NCBI GenBank assembly: GCA_035578175.1
Contig: JAQMRL010000008.1
Coordinates: 6,052,883 to 6,116,882 of the forward strand
From: Catonia carolina
Lineage: Eukaryota; Arthropoda; Insecta; Hemiptera; Achilidae
Direction: 5' to 3'
Length of the DNA stretch: 64,000 bases
Made by a program: the position numbers and the translations under genes. Under the pieces are notes generated by a model. That model was not told the DNA's origin and did not search any database. It saw only the letters and a program-made list of their open reading frames with translations. Each line of letters starts with the position of its first letter. Position 1 is the stretch's first letter. Positions 1 to 10,324 of the stretch are shown here, one piece after another.

Positions 1-658
1 AATGCATACTAAGACCGAAATGTTTAAAAAATCGATTTTTCTCACGTTTTCGTGAGAAAAAAACAGAAAATCGCAAATTACCGCTAAACTAAGCGTTATA
101 CAAAAAAATGTTTGAAATAAAAGTTGTAGAATTTTTAATTCTCTACAACTTTTATTATATAAAGTTTTGCGCTAAAATGCATATTAAAGCTGTAATCTTA
201 AAAAAAACAACGTTTTTACGTGAAAACAGCCTCACCGAGAATTTCAGCAAACATGGCGCCTACCCTATCTTGTAGAGAATAAAAAATTGAGTAAAATAGG
301 CGATTTTAAAAAAAATCGTAGGACCAGTTTTTGAGAAAATCGCAAAAAACTGAAAAATTATACGAATAAACTACTACTTCCGGTTGACCGATTTTGATGA
401 AAATGTTCGTGTCGCGTCCGGTAGTGGTATGTAACTTAAGTTTCAAGTTTCAAGTTCGTACGATGTTCCGTTCTTGAGATATTCTGTTCACACACAGACA
501 CACACACACACACACACACAGACCAATCGCTAAAAACATGTTTTTTGGGTTCAGGGGGTCTGAAAACGTATAGATCCGGTGAAAACTCGATTTCGAAAAA
601 TCGACATGAAAACAATACTTTCCTTCCTATATATTCATATAGGCAAGAGAAAGTAAAA
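1..658 (+). repeat. HL-1 repeat, copy 1 (left part outside window)
   Basis: This is the right two-thirds of the 0.95-kb HL-1 family described at 6988-7946. It contains the CA microsatellite (489-521), the conserved block around the word TACTTCCGGTTGACCG, the terminal stem-loop and the right end GGCAAGAGAAAGTAAAA. It is nearly identical to copy 6988-7946, so the family was active or homogenised recently. Confidence 0.85.
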
Positions 659-842
659 AGTTAATAATGCACGACTAAATAGTAGTTTAAACATCCGAGT
701 GGTGAAGTTAAAATATAACAAAATTGCATTGATGGCTATTTTTAGGGATCACTTAAAAAAAAGTGCTGTGATCGCTCACCAGAGTTCACCGATATGTGGA
801 CGGCCTCGCTCACCTTGTGATCATTCACCGATATGTGATCAC

Positions 843-1657
843 TAGTGCTCGGATTTTGCATATTTAGCATATCTTTTTCTTAAGTTCTAATATAAATTTA
901 TAATCCGTTTTGAGTGTTTTTGAATGATTTGTGACCAAAAAACCCAAATTTTATTTTGAATATTTGTGCATATTTCGGACCCTTTTGCATATTTGTGGTA
1001 TTTTTTGCATATTTTAAGCATATTTTAGACAAATTTCCAGAAGGCTTGTAAAAAAACAAAAGTATTTGTGAAGGCACCGAGCAGAATAAGGGTATTCAAG
1101 ATTGCTTATCCTAACGTTCCTCTCCCACCTCAACTTAAAATCACAAGATGGGGTACTTGGATATCTGCAATCAATTATTTTGCTGAACACCATGAAAAAG
1201 TGAAGGAAATAATTGGAAGTTTTCTGAGTAATAGCTCAGTGGTTCAAATGAATGACCCCTAGCAATTTCAGATCTGAAATTCCTACCAATTGTTTCATGT
1301 GATGTTGAATGCTCCTTTTCAGCAATGAACAACGTCCTGTCTGACAAAAGACGGAGCTACAAAGTGGAAAATTTGGAAAAAAACTTTGATTATTTTATGC
1401 AATTAACATAATTTATTTATTTAAAACTTCAATTTTTTTAAATGTGATGATTATGGTTAAAGTGGTTAAATTATGATTAGATTAGCGTATTCATTATTTA
1501 AAACATTTTATAAATATAATGTATTTCAAAGTTAAATTAATTAAATAAAATTATTAAAAATAACTTTTTATTTTTGCAATTTCAACTTTTTTGGTGCATA
1601 TTTTCTCTTTTTTTGGCATATTTTGGGTCAAAAAAGTGCATATCGATCCGAGGACTA
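843..1657 (+). mobile_element. hAT-superfamily DNA transposon, internally deleted
   Basis: The element is bounded by a perfect 8-bp target duplication GTGATCAC (835-842 and 1658-1665), the length hAT transposases make. The terminal inverted repeat is short: TAGTGCTCGGAT on the left, and on the right the complement of TAGTCCTCGGAT. Both subterminal regions are packed with the word GCATATTT or close variants, as expected for transposase binding sites. The inside holds a broken transposase remnant. At 815 bp it is far shorter than an autonomous hAT element of 2.5 kb or more, so it is a non-autonomous deletion derivative. Confidence 0.85.
1068..1411 (+). pseudogene. hAT transposase remnant (pre-dimerisation and C-terminal dimerisation segments)
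   Basis: The frame 1068-1262 includes the words PLPPQLKITRWGTWISA and YFAEHHEKVKEI, typical of the region upstream of the dimerisation domain in BED/hAT-type transposases. A shifted frame, 1271-1411, reads LKFLPIVSCDVECSFSAMN followed by LSDKRRSYKVENLEK and ends at a stop, which is the hAT C-terminal dimerisation motif. The BED finger and the catalytic RNase-H-like core are absent and the two segments are out of frame. It is not a working gene. The identification is from family knowledge; no search was run. Confidence 0.8.
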
Positions 1658-1941
1658 GTGATCACTCACCGAGCATCTCGTGTGAACGTGTAGAAGTAGC
1701 TTTAGAGTAAATATCAAATAACTTGGATATAGGTAGTTTAAGATATTTTTTAAAAGAATTTGGTCTGAGAAATCCATGAGTCAATAATGATAATGTCACC
1801 GCACTGACTTAGCGTTAAATGAAATAATTGTTATAAAATTGTGCCTATATTTGAAAATAAAAATTATTTTCACTTATTTTAAATATTCTTTTTTTATTAT
1901 TATTTTACCTATTTTATAAACTTGCAAATTAATGTGATTAC

Positions 1942-2270
1942 GTAAACCCACCGGGTAGGTCTTGAGGTAAAGTCGTCGTCGTTGAAATCAGCTGTTTAAC
2001 AGCTGATTGTCGGAGACAAAGGTTCCTGGTTCAAATCCTAGTAAAGGTAGTTACTTTTATATGGATTTGAATGCTAGATAGTGGTTACCAGTGTACTTTG
2101 ATGGTTGGGGTTTAATTAACCATACTCTCAGGAATGGTCGACCCGAGTCTGTACAAGACTACACCTCATTTACATGTCATACACATCATCCTCATCTCAT
2201 TGGGTTATGGGGTTGCTTATTGTTCTAAATTGAACAGATTACAACGTACACGAATTAGGATTACAAAAAA
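1942..2270 (+). mobile_element. SINE-A, full-length reference copy
   Basis: This is a tRNA-derived SINE of about 330 bp. It opens with CCACCGGGTAGGTC (family consensus CCACCGGGTTGGTCTAGAGG, a box-A-like segment). It has a box-B-like GGTTCAAATCC about 70 bp in, a conserved body ending near TGCAACGTACAC, and a short A-rich tail. It is flanked by an 11-bp target duplication AATGTGATTAC (1931-1941 and 2271-2281), which proves retroposition. Eight other copies in the window share the same ends. Confidence 0.85.
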
Positions 2271-2373
2271 AATGTGATTACTTAAGTTTTAGGTTAATCG
2301 ACTGATTTTATTGCATGGGTTAAGTGTTTTTTTCATGCTCTGAAAATTGCAGCTCTAAAAAGCCTATTTTATA

Positions 2374-2735
2374 TTGTGTTGTTTAGGTCATTAACCGAAA
2401 GGCTGGTTTAAATCTCAGAAATTCTTTACTGAGTGGAAAAGTATGCTTATCAGCATGTCAGGTCCTTTAAAAAACATCTACTTTACATCCTGCAAATCAC
2501 ACCTTCACTTCATTTACCACAGAGTCTGGCTGTATAATAAAATTCATTACTCTCGGAGGAGATAACTGTGACTAGTGTGTTTTACGCCTCTGCCTCTTCT
2601 GTTGTTAAATGCTTCAGTCATATAATTGGCTGATCATATGATCAAACAGAAACAGAACTATTTTTTGTAGTCCTGGTATTAGCAGATCGAGTGCAAATAA
2701 TTTAACACTCCACCTGCCTGTTATGGGCACATTTT
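2374..2735 (-). repeat. SINE-B copy, internally deleted
   Basis: This copy lies in reverse orientation: its 3' end is the complement of CTAAACAACA at 2374 and its 5' end the complement of CTGCCCATAAC near 2735. About 80 bp of the body is missing relative to the copy at 2853. It is among the most diverged copies in the window and faces copy 2853-3247 head to head. Confidence 0.8.
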
Positions 2736-2852
2736 TATATTATATGTCGTTAATTACAACCACTGAGTTGTAATTTTTCATATGCTATTTCAAGGCAATA
2801 CGTTGTATTGTTTGTTTTTCAACAAACAGATTATGCATTTATATAAACATTG

Positions 2853-3247
2853 TCTGCCCATAACGGACAGGTGGAGTGTCAAATTATTTACACTCACTCT
2901 GTTCGTTGCAGGGCTAAAATAAATAGTTCTGTTTCTTATCACATGGTCAGCCAATTAAATGACTGAATCATTTAAGAACAGAAGAGGTAGAGGTGCAAAA
3001 GACACTAATCAGAGTTATCTCCTCTGAAAGTAATGAATTCCATTATACAGCCAGACCCTGTGGTGAATGAAGTGAAGGTGTTGTTTGCAGAGTGGAAAAT
3101 ATGTGCTTTTCAGAGGGCCCGGCATGCTGATAAGCGTACTTTTCCACTCAGTGAGGAAGGCAACGGTAAACCACCTCACTCCTCGTTTTACTTAGTAAAA
3201 CCTCTACAGGTTCAAACCAGCCTTTTGGCTGATGACCTAAACAACAT
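2853..3247 (+). repeat. SINE-B, full-length reference copy (about 395 bp)
   Basis: The family starts TCTGCCCATAACGGACAGGT, runs through a conserved body with the word GAGGGCCCGGCATGCTGATA, and ends GGCTGATGACCTAAACAACA with an AAC-rich tail. About a dozen copies occur in both orientations here. I see no convincing tRNA boxes, so its promoter origin is unclear. The copy at 60148-60405 has a target duplication, which indicates LINE-type retroposition. The body contains an open frame beginning MNSIIQPDPVVNEVK that recurs in most copies (see 3033-3275). Confidence 0.75.
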
Positions 3248-3275
3248 AAACATTGTACAAGGTTTCGTTAAATAA
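3033..3275 (+). other. Recurrent short open frame inside SINE-B
   Basis: An 80-codon frame reads QPDPVVNEVK, then EWKICAFQRARHADKRTFPL, then SEEGNGKPPHSSFYLVKPLQ. The same frame is open in copies at 5769, 12407 (minus), 15343, 17823, 45745 (minus) and 60193. It matches no protein domain I recognise. It may be a by-product of a low-stop consensus rather than a selected peptide. It is recorded because the same frame survives across diverged copies; no coding function is claimed. Confidence 0.4.
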
Positions 3276-3619
3276 AACCGGATTAGGGTTACAACATATT
3301 TTTGTAATTTTTTCTTTTTCCCTATTTAACCTATGTTTTATAATACAAAATCATAAGAGAGTAAAGTACAGTCAGCAGAAATGCAATTCCTGTAAAGAAC
3401 AAAGGGTTGCAATCATAGTGACATACTTAGAAATGAGGATGGATACATATACGGAATGGGATGTTAACAACTTGAATGGGAAAATTGCAGAATACTGAAA
3501 TCATTGGAAGATAGGAGAGATATTGGGAGACCGCGGAAGAGATGGTAATAATTCAATAGAGTTTTTTCGCTGTTGTGAATCGGAATAGGTGGGAAACTAA
3601 TCCTTGATTGTGATCAGAT

Positions 3620-3717
3620 AAAAAATCTGGTATAAAACACTCACACGACTTTCTCTTGCCAATGTAGATAATGAACAACATAAATTGCAATCAACTCTCC
3701 ATATTCGCAGTTCTATT
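3620..3717 (+). repeat. HL-1 left-end fragment
   Basis: It starts AAAATCTGGTATAAAACACT and includes the subterminal word ACTTTCTCTTGCC, then diverges. It belongs to the variant seen at 46547-46830, where the word is followed by AATGTAGATAATGAACAACA. It abuts the right end of the next HL-1 copy. Confidence 0.7.
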
Positions 3718-4641
3718 TTTACTTTCTCTTGCCAATATGAACATATAGGAAGCAAAGTATTGTTTTCATATCAAGTTTTCACCAGATATACACGTTTCCA
3801 GACCCTGTGAACCCATAAAATTTGTTTTTAGCTATTGGTCTGTGTGTGTGAACAAACTATCATAAGAATGGAACATTGTACGTAGTTGAAACTTGAAACG
3901 TAAGTTAGGTACCATTAGAGGACCTGACACAAACATTTTCATCAAAATCGGTCAACTGGAAGTAATAATTTATTCGTGTATTTTTTATTTTTTTGAAATT
4001 TTCTCAAAAACGGCACTTACGATTTTTTTTTAAATCACCTCATTTAATGCATTTTTTATGCTCAAGAAAATAAGATAGACGCCATGTCTGCTGAAATTCT
4101 TGGAAAGGCTCTTCTCCCGTAGAAAAAAGGTTTTTAAGATCGCGGCCTTAATATGCATTTTAAGGAAAAAGTGTAAACAAAGATGTAGAAAATTTAAAAA
4201 CCTACAACTTTTATTCTAAACATTTTTTTGATAACGCTTAGTTTGGCAGTAATTAATGATTTTCCATTTTGTTTTTTTTTTCATGAAAATCAGTAAAAAA
4301 AAATTTATTTTTTTAAAGATTTCAGCCTTAGTATGCATTTTACAACAAAAGTGTATATACAATCAAATTTATAGTTAATTAAAACATCTACAACTTTAAT
4401 TTATGAGAATTTTTCTTTACAGACCCTAGTTTAGCGTCAAAGAGTTATTTTCTGTATTATTAAGCCAAACTAAGGATGATTTTCATTTGGCATCATTCAC
4501 TCATGATTAAAATAAGGTTATGTTTTTTAAGGTTAGTTTTTTTTGTTTAATTATAATGTTTTATTACTAATGTTAGGTTATATTGTTAATTATTTGCATT
4601 GATAAGAGAAAGTCGTGTGAGATCACACCAGATTTTTTTTT
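3718..4641 (-). repeat. HL-1 repeat, nearly full length
   Basis: The reversed right end ACTTTCTCTTGCC lies at 3721 and the reversed left end near 4641. It is an older copy: the CA run has shrunk to a few units and the terminal stem-loop is degraded. Confidence 0.8.
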
Positions 4642-5560
4642 ACCGTTTACGGTAATTGCGGTGAGCTAAATTCAATATTCGCAGTTTGCTCAGAGTGAAA
4701 ATATTTTTTAAAAACGAATAAAATGCATGATAAAGATTTCTATGAACGTAAAATGTTCATTCAGTACATCATTCCTGAATAACGTGCTTTTATTAAGTAC
4801 ATATATACAGTACTTACAAAACATCCAGTTGCTGGTTTTAAAACTTGTAAGTTATGGATGTTTATAAAAATAACAATAATAAATATGTACAGGCCAACCC
4901 ATTCCAAATGAGATGTTAGTCGCGTATGTGCAGTAGCAAAGGAAGTAGTGGGGGGGTTTCAGAGCCAGTGCGTTCCCAGTCACCAAAGAGTGAACATCCG
5001 TACAGTCGGTCAAAAAAGTAGTGTTTCGGTTTTGTAGTCCAGTTGGTTTCTTTACAATAGTACCTTACATACTATAAGACGTGATTTTCTTTTATGTGTT
5101 ATCGAAAACCAGTTTATTTAAAACAGTATAATTGTGTATACTATTTAAAATAGTGTTTCAGTGTTAGTTAATTTTTTTATCCGAGGCGGCGAGAAAAACT
5201 CATGTTCACTGTTAGTTTAATTAAAACAGTGTAATTGTGTGTTTATTTAAAATAGTGTTTTAGTGTTTAAAATAACAGCATAATATTTTATTAACAGCAC
5301 TATGAACGTAATAGTACAAGAGAAAATTACATCTATTTGTAACTAGAAGTATAACAATAATGTGTGTGTCTGTGTATGTGATAAACACATACACACACAC
5401 AGAACTTTGTAGGCAGGCTGTTCCGCACTGACAAGTCTGGGGAGCAATATATCCCTCTCTTTCTAAATATTTCTTTCTCACTCAGTTGTTCTGCGCAACT
5501 CGCAATTCATTTGGATCTTGCCGGCCTGTATATAGGTATTACGTAAGCTATTGGCATTGT
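4642..5560. other. AT-rich stretch with a tandem pair and an element-derived segment
   Basis: No gene is recognised. A segment of about 55 bp containing AATTGTGTATACTATTTAAA (from 5111) recurs in diverged form from 5212, a tandem pair about 100 bp apart. Between the two, 5162-5205 holds the complement of TCTCGCCGCCTCGGATAAAA, which also ends the composite RT repeat at 52916-52970, so this piece comes from the same mobile family. A short alternating-purine TGTG/CACA tract lies near 5360-5400. Confidence 0.55.
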
Positions 5561-5561
5561 T

Positions 5562-5957
5562 TCTGCCCATAACAGACAGGTGGCATGTCAATTTATTTAC
5601 ACTCAATCTGTCCGTTGCAGGGCTATAATAAATAGTTCTGTTTCTTATCACATGGTCAGCCAATTAAATGACTGAATCATTTAAGAACAGAAGAGGTAGA
5701 GGTGCAAAAGACACTAATCAGAGTTATCTCCTCTGAAAGTAATAGATTTCATTATACAGCCGGACCCTGTGGTGAATGAAGTGAAGGTGTCATTTGCAGA
5801 CTGGAAAATACGTTCTTTTCAGAGGGCCCGGTATGCTGATAAGCGTACTTTTCCACTCAGTGAGGAAGGCATTGGTAAACCATCTCACTCCTTGTTATAC
5901 TTAGTGAAACCTCTACAGGTTCAAACCAGCCTTTCGGCTGATGACCTAAACAACAAC
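5562..5957 (+). repeat. SINE-B, full length
   Basis: It begins CTGCCCATAACAGACAGG and ends CTAAACAACAAC. The family frame is open from 5769. It differs from copy 2853 at scattered positions only. Confidence 0.85.
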
Positions 5958-6023
5958 AGGCATTGTTTATTAATTCAATTTCCGTATTCGCGGCGAATTT
6001 TCGGAACCTAACCTACGCAAATA

Positions 6024-6274
6024 TGGAGAGTTTACTGCATGTTTAATCATGAGTAAACAATGTAAAAAGATAAACATATGTAACCTAATTTTAATCATTG
6101 AATGACGCAAAATGAAAATCACCGTCGACTTAAAAATTCAGTAACTAATGGCCTCTAAACTAGGCTCTGTAGAGAAAAATGCTTAATAAACTTAATAAAC
6201 GTTGGAGGTTTTTTAAATTTCCAATAACTTTGCTTAAATCAACACTTACGCCGTAACAATCTTAAACAAGAGAA
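6024..6274 (+). repeat. Degenerate HL-1 fragment
   Basis: It carries the left-side words TTTAATCATGAGTAAACA and AACTAGGCTCTGTAGAG and an eroded right-end AAGAGAAAGTAAAAA, with most of the centre deleted. Confidence 0.6.
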
Positions 6275-6317
6275 AGTAAAAATTCGACACTAAAAAATGA
6301 AAAATTCGACACTAAAA

Positions 6318-6503
6318 AATGTCCAACTAAATTAACCATACTCTCTCAGGAATGGTCGGCCTGAGTCTGTACAAGACTACACCTCATTTACACGTCATAC
6401 ATATCATCCTCATCTCATTGAGTCATGGGGTTGCTTATTGTTCTGGATTGAACTGATTGCAACGTACACATATTAGGAATAAAAAAAATAATTAAAAAAA
6501 TGT
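6318..6503 (+). repeat. SINE-A, 5'-truncated
   Basis: It contains only the 3' body from ATTAACCATACTCTCTCAGG to the A-rich tail, lacking the tRNA-like head. Truncation at the 5' end is typical of LINE-driven retroposition. Confidence 0.8.
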
Positions 6504-6504
6504 C

Positions 6505-6985
6505 AATTTGGTCTAGAGGTTAAGTCTTCGCCAAAATCAGCTGTTTAACACCTGATTTTCGGAGACGAAGATTCCTGGTTCAAATCCTAGTTAAGATTGT
6601 TACTTTTATACGGATTTGAATACTAGACAGTGGCTACCGGTGTACTTCGATGGTTGGGGTTCAATTAACCAACTCTCTCAGGAATGGTCGGCCTGGGTCT
6701 GTACAAGATAAACCTCATTTACACGTCATCCTCATCTAATTTTTTTTTTATGTCCGACTGTCTGCAATTACTGCTAATGCAGACGGTGAAGGATGAAATG
6801 ATTTTTTTAACGTATGAAAATATGCCAGGCCTGAATGGGATTCGAACCCAAGATCGCATGATGAGAGGCGAACACGTTACCAACTACGCCAATGCGGCCG
6901 GCAATGAGGCCAATGCCTCATCTCATTGGGTCATGGGGTTGCTTATTGTTCTGAATTGAACAGATTGCAACGTACACAAATTAGG
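6505..6985 (+). mobile_element. SINE-A split by a reversed SINE-D
   Basis: The head (box-B-like GGTTCAAATCC near 6577) and body run to about 6740. The sequence then switches to a complete reversed SINE-D and resumes at CCTCATCTCATTGGGTCATG near 6913. The SINE-D is therefore younger. Confidence 0.8.
6741..6912 (-). mobile_element. SINE-D inserted inside SINE-A
   Basis: This is the reverse complement of the 170-bp tRNA-derived SINE-D (see 12210-12382). The complement of box B (GGATTCGAACCC is visible on the plus strand) lies near 6838, with a T-rich tail on the left. It interrupts the SINE-A body cleanly. Confidence 0.8.
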
Positions 6986-6987
6986 AT

Positions 6988-7773
6988 AAAAATCTGGTGT
7001 GAAACACTCACACAACTTTCTCTTGCCAATGCAAATAATTAACAATAAACCTAACATTAGTATTAAAACATTAGAAATGAACAAAAACTAACCTCAAAAA
7101 CATAACCTTATTTTAATCATGAGTGAATGACGCAAAATGACAATCGAACTCAGTTTGGCTTAAAAATACGGAAAATCACTCTTTCTCTCTAAACTAGGCT
7201 CTAGAGAGAAAAATGCTCTAAACAAAAGTTGTAGATCTTTTAATTTTCTATAAATTTAATTATATACACTTTTGTCGTAAAATGCATTCTAAGGCCAAAA
7301 TCTTAAAAAAATCGATTTTTCACACTTTTCATGAGAAAAAAACAGAAATCGCAAATTACCGCTAAACTAAGCGTTATACAAAAAAATGTTTGAAATAAAA
7401 GTTGTAGGTTTTTAAATTCTCTACAACTTTTATTATATAAGTTTTTGCGCTAAAATTTATATTAAAGCTGTAATCTTAAAAAAACAACGTTTTTACGTGA
7501 AAACAGCCTCACCGAGAATTTCAGCAAACATGGCGCCTACCCTATCTTGTAGAGAATAAAAAATTGAGTAAAATAGGCGATTTTAAAAAAAATCGTAGGA
7601 CCAGTTTTTGAGAAAATCGCAAAAAACTGAAAAATTATACGAATAAACTACTACTTCCGGTTGACCGATTTTGATGAAAATGTTCGTGTCGCGTCCGGTA
7701 GTGGTATGTAACTTAAGTTTCAAGTTTCAAGTTCGTACGATGTTCCGTTCTTGAGATATTCTGTTCACACACA

Positions 7774-7810
<37 letters not shown>

Positions 7811-7946
7811 CAATCGCTAAAAACATGTTTTTTGGGTTCAGGGGGTCTGAAAACGTATAGATCCGGTGAAAACTCGATTTCGAAAAATCGACATGAAAAC
7901 AATACTTTCCTTCCTATATATTCATATAGGCAAGAGAAAGTAAAAA
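6988..7946 (+). mobile_element. HL-1, full-length reference copy (Helentron-associated-like)
   Basis: The left end is AAATCTGGTGTGAAACACTC. The 13-bp subterminal word ACTTTCTCTTGCC about 25 bp in is repeated inverted at the right end as GGCAAGAGAAAGT. Just before that right copy is a stem-loop, CCTATATATTCATATAGG. A CA microsatellite of variable length sits at 7768-7806 in the right third. There is no open frame of significance. Subterminal inverted repeats, a 3' stem-loop and a central microsatellite together are the hallmarks of DINE-1/HINE elements, non-autonomous relatives of Helentrons. The superfamily is inferred: no Rep/helicase gene is in the window and I could not find a target duplication. 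Confidence 0.65.
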
Positions 7947-8118
7947 AGAATAATAAATGTTAGTCATTTCAAAAGGGAAGTTTAAATCTTTAACACCCCA
8001 GATAAATTCTCAATATATTATTTACGAAACAATAAAATTAATTCCTGATAATAATTTACAAATTATACCAAAACGTACTACTAAAGAATATTCTTGCGTT
8101 TCGTTTTTATTCCGTGAA

Positions 8119-8287
8119 TTTTTTTTAACCTCCGACTATTCTACAATTACTGCTAGTGCAGACGGTGAAGGATGAAATGATTTTTTTGTAACGTATGAAA
8201 ATATTGCTTGGCTGAATGGGATTCGAACCCAAGACCGCATGATGAGAGGCGAGCACGTTATATACCAACTACGCCAAAGCAGCCGGT
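8119..8287 (-). mobile_element. SINE-D copy
   Basis: A complete reversed copy with the complement of box B at about 8221 and the head GCCGGCTGC-like end near 8287. A 4-bp TATA expansion interrupts the box-A region. Confidence 0.75.
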
Positions 8288-8971
8288 TTTGGCTTTATTC
8301 CGTGAAAGTCTGTGCCGTACAACGTATAAGTGTAAACATAATTAAATAAAAATCTTAACACCGCAGATAAAATTTTCAAGCTACTATTTGCAAAACAAAT
8401 CGTAATAACTTCATTGTAAAACGTACTATAAAAATAGTCATTTTCTTCCGTAAGTTTGTATGGCGTGTATCTGTAGAAAAACTATGAAAATTTTTCACAT
8501 TTTTTACTATTTTCTATTTAATATATAATGTATATAGGCTATTTATTTACTTTTCTCACATAATAATTGCACAATAATTTATCGTAATTGTACCAAAAGT
8601 AAAACATTAGAAAATTCATTTTTATAAAGGCTAACAAAAACAAAATTATATAAAACTTAAGTTTTCTTACCTGGTTTTATGAATACAGAAGCAGTAATCA
8701 ATTATAGGCTATATCAATAACTTTTAATGTGACTAATAATTTTCTGATAATAATGACTAAACTAATAATTAAACAAATAAAAAACTAGGCGAAAAATTCG
8801 AACTGAATCATAAAAGTATGGCGGTTTTAAAATTCCGTAAAAAAAACTGGTTACGTCTGTCCAAGGTCTGATCGGGCACTATCATAGAATGAACCTTTTC
8901 TTATGACTGGGCAATACAAGACAGACTATTCACCCTACCTAAACGTAGAAAGAAGCAACATTATTAAACTG
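8288..8971. other. Unique AT-rich DNA upstream of a candidate promoter
   Basis: No repeat family or open frame is recognised. It is one of the few stretches here with no match to the dispersed repeats, consistent with host flanking sequence of the candidate exon at 9044. Confidence 0.4.
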
Positions 8972-9006
8972 TATATATCGGACGAGCATTCGCGTCAGCT
9001 GCAGTC
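8972..9006 (+). promoter_or_regulatory. Candidate TATA plus initiator core promoter
   Basis: TATATAT starts at 8972 and the initiator-like CAGTCA has its A at 9003. The 31-base spacing is the optimum for arthropod TATA/Inr promoters. A start codon with A at -3 follows 41 bases downstream at 9044. There is no transcript evidence; the claim rests on motif spacing and the downstream frame. Confidence 0.45.
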
Positions 9007-9043
9007 AACGAAGAAAAAATTAAAAATATAATACCAGGATAGC

Positions 9044-9175
9044 ATGAAATCAAAGTGGTTGCTTTTACCGGCAGTCGGACTATCATTAATTTTTATATTA
9101 GGTTTGATTTTGTCTACCTCTTATTATTTCATACTATACTGGTATCAAAAACTTTTTTCAAAAAAAAATGCGTAA
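9044..9175 (+). CDS. Candidate first coding exon, signal-anchor membrane protein
   Basis: A 43-codon frame opens ATG (A at -3) and reads MKSKWLLLPAVGLSLIFILG, then LILSTSYYFILYW. A basic N-terminus is followed by about 24 strongly hydrophobic residues, as in a signal anchor or first transmembrane helix. The last ten codons run into HL-1-related repeat (from about 9143), so the true exon probably ends at the donor-like ACTG|GTATCA after 9141, giving a phase-2 junction. Short basic-hydrophobic first exons occur in the CD36/SCRB family and many other membrane proteins; I cannot choose. No downstream exon was recognised in the window. It could be a chance frame. Confidence 0.4.
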   Translation: MKSKWLLLPAVGLSLIFILGLILSTSYYFILYWYQKLFSKKNA

Positions 9176-9403
9176 ATAAGGCTTATAAATAAAAAATCCA
9201 TTGTTTTACAGTTTTTGATAAAAAAACCAGTTAGTTAATCACTAATTACTGTCAAATTAAGCGTTGTACAAAAGTTGTTTGAAAAAAAGTTGTAGGTTTT
9301 TTAAAATTTCATGTAATTTTGATTATTTTATCAAAATATACTTATTAGTATTATTTATACTTTTATCAAAATCCATTGTTTCACTGATTTTGATTAAAAA
9401 AAA
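9143..9403 (+). repeat. Diverged HL-1 fragment
   Basis: This old piece of the HL-1 middle contains TCACTAATTACTGTCAAATT and AAAGTTGTAGG, matching the start of the copy at 10325. It joins directly to the full-length copy at 9404. Confidence 0.6.
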
Positions 9404-10324
9404 AAAATGGTGTGAAACACTCACACAACTTTCTCTTGCCAATGCAAATAATTAACAATAAACTTAACATTAGTAATAAAACATTAGAGACAAACAAAAA
9501 ACTAAACTCAATAAACATAACCTGATTTTAATAAGTTAAAGACGCAAAATGAAAATCGACCTCAGTTTGGCTTAACAATATGGAAAATCACTCTTCCATG
9601 CTAAACCAGGTTCTATACAGAAAAATTCTCTAAATAAAAGTTGTAGATCTTTTAATTTCCTATAATTTGATAATGTGCTTTTTTGTCGTAAAGTGCCGAA
9701 ATGTTAAAAAAAATCATTTTTTCACACGGTTTCGTGAGAAAAAAAGAAAATCGGTAATTACCGCTAAACTAAGCGTTAAACACAAAAATGTTTGAAATAA
9801 AAGTTGTAGATTTTAAATTCTCTACAAATTTTATTATATATATTTTCATGCTTAAATGCATATTAAAGCCGCAATATTAAAAAACAATTTTTTTACGTAA
9901 AAACAGCTTTACCAAGAATTTCAGCAAACATGGCACCTATGCTTTCTTGTAGAGCATAAAAAATTTAGTAAATAAGGCGATTTTTAAAAAAATCGTAGGA
10001 CCAGTTTTTGAGAAAATCGCAGAAAATTGAAAAATTACACGAATAAACTACTACTTCCGGTTGACCAATTTTGATGAAAATGTTCGTGTCGGGTCCGGTA
10101 GTGGTATGTAACTTAAGTTTCAATTTCAAGTTCGTACGATGTTCCATTGTTGAGATATTTTGTATACACACACACACACACACAGACCAATCGCTAAAAA
10201 CATGTTTTTTTGGGTTCAGCAGGTCTGAAAACGTGTAGATCCAGTGAAGAGTGGATTTGTTAAAATCAACATGAAAACAATACTTTCCTTCCTATATATT
10301 CATATAGGCAAGAGAAAGTAAAAA
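9404..10324 (+). repeat. HL-1 repeat, full length
   Basis: Both ends are present, with a short CA tract (10165-10183) and an intact terminal stem-loop. It is flanked on both sides by older HL-1 pieces, so it probably inserted into an existing HL-1 copy. Confidence 0.85.

Noticed and set aside
7751..7963. Open frames with TH/HT or VC repeats (also 9965, 35442, 48049, 61594)
   Set aside because: They are translations of CA/TG microsatellites inside HL-1 copies; the same frames recur only because the repeat recurs.
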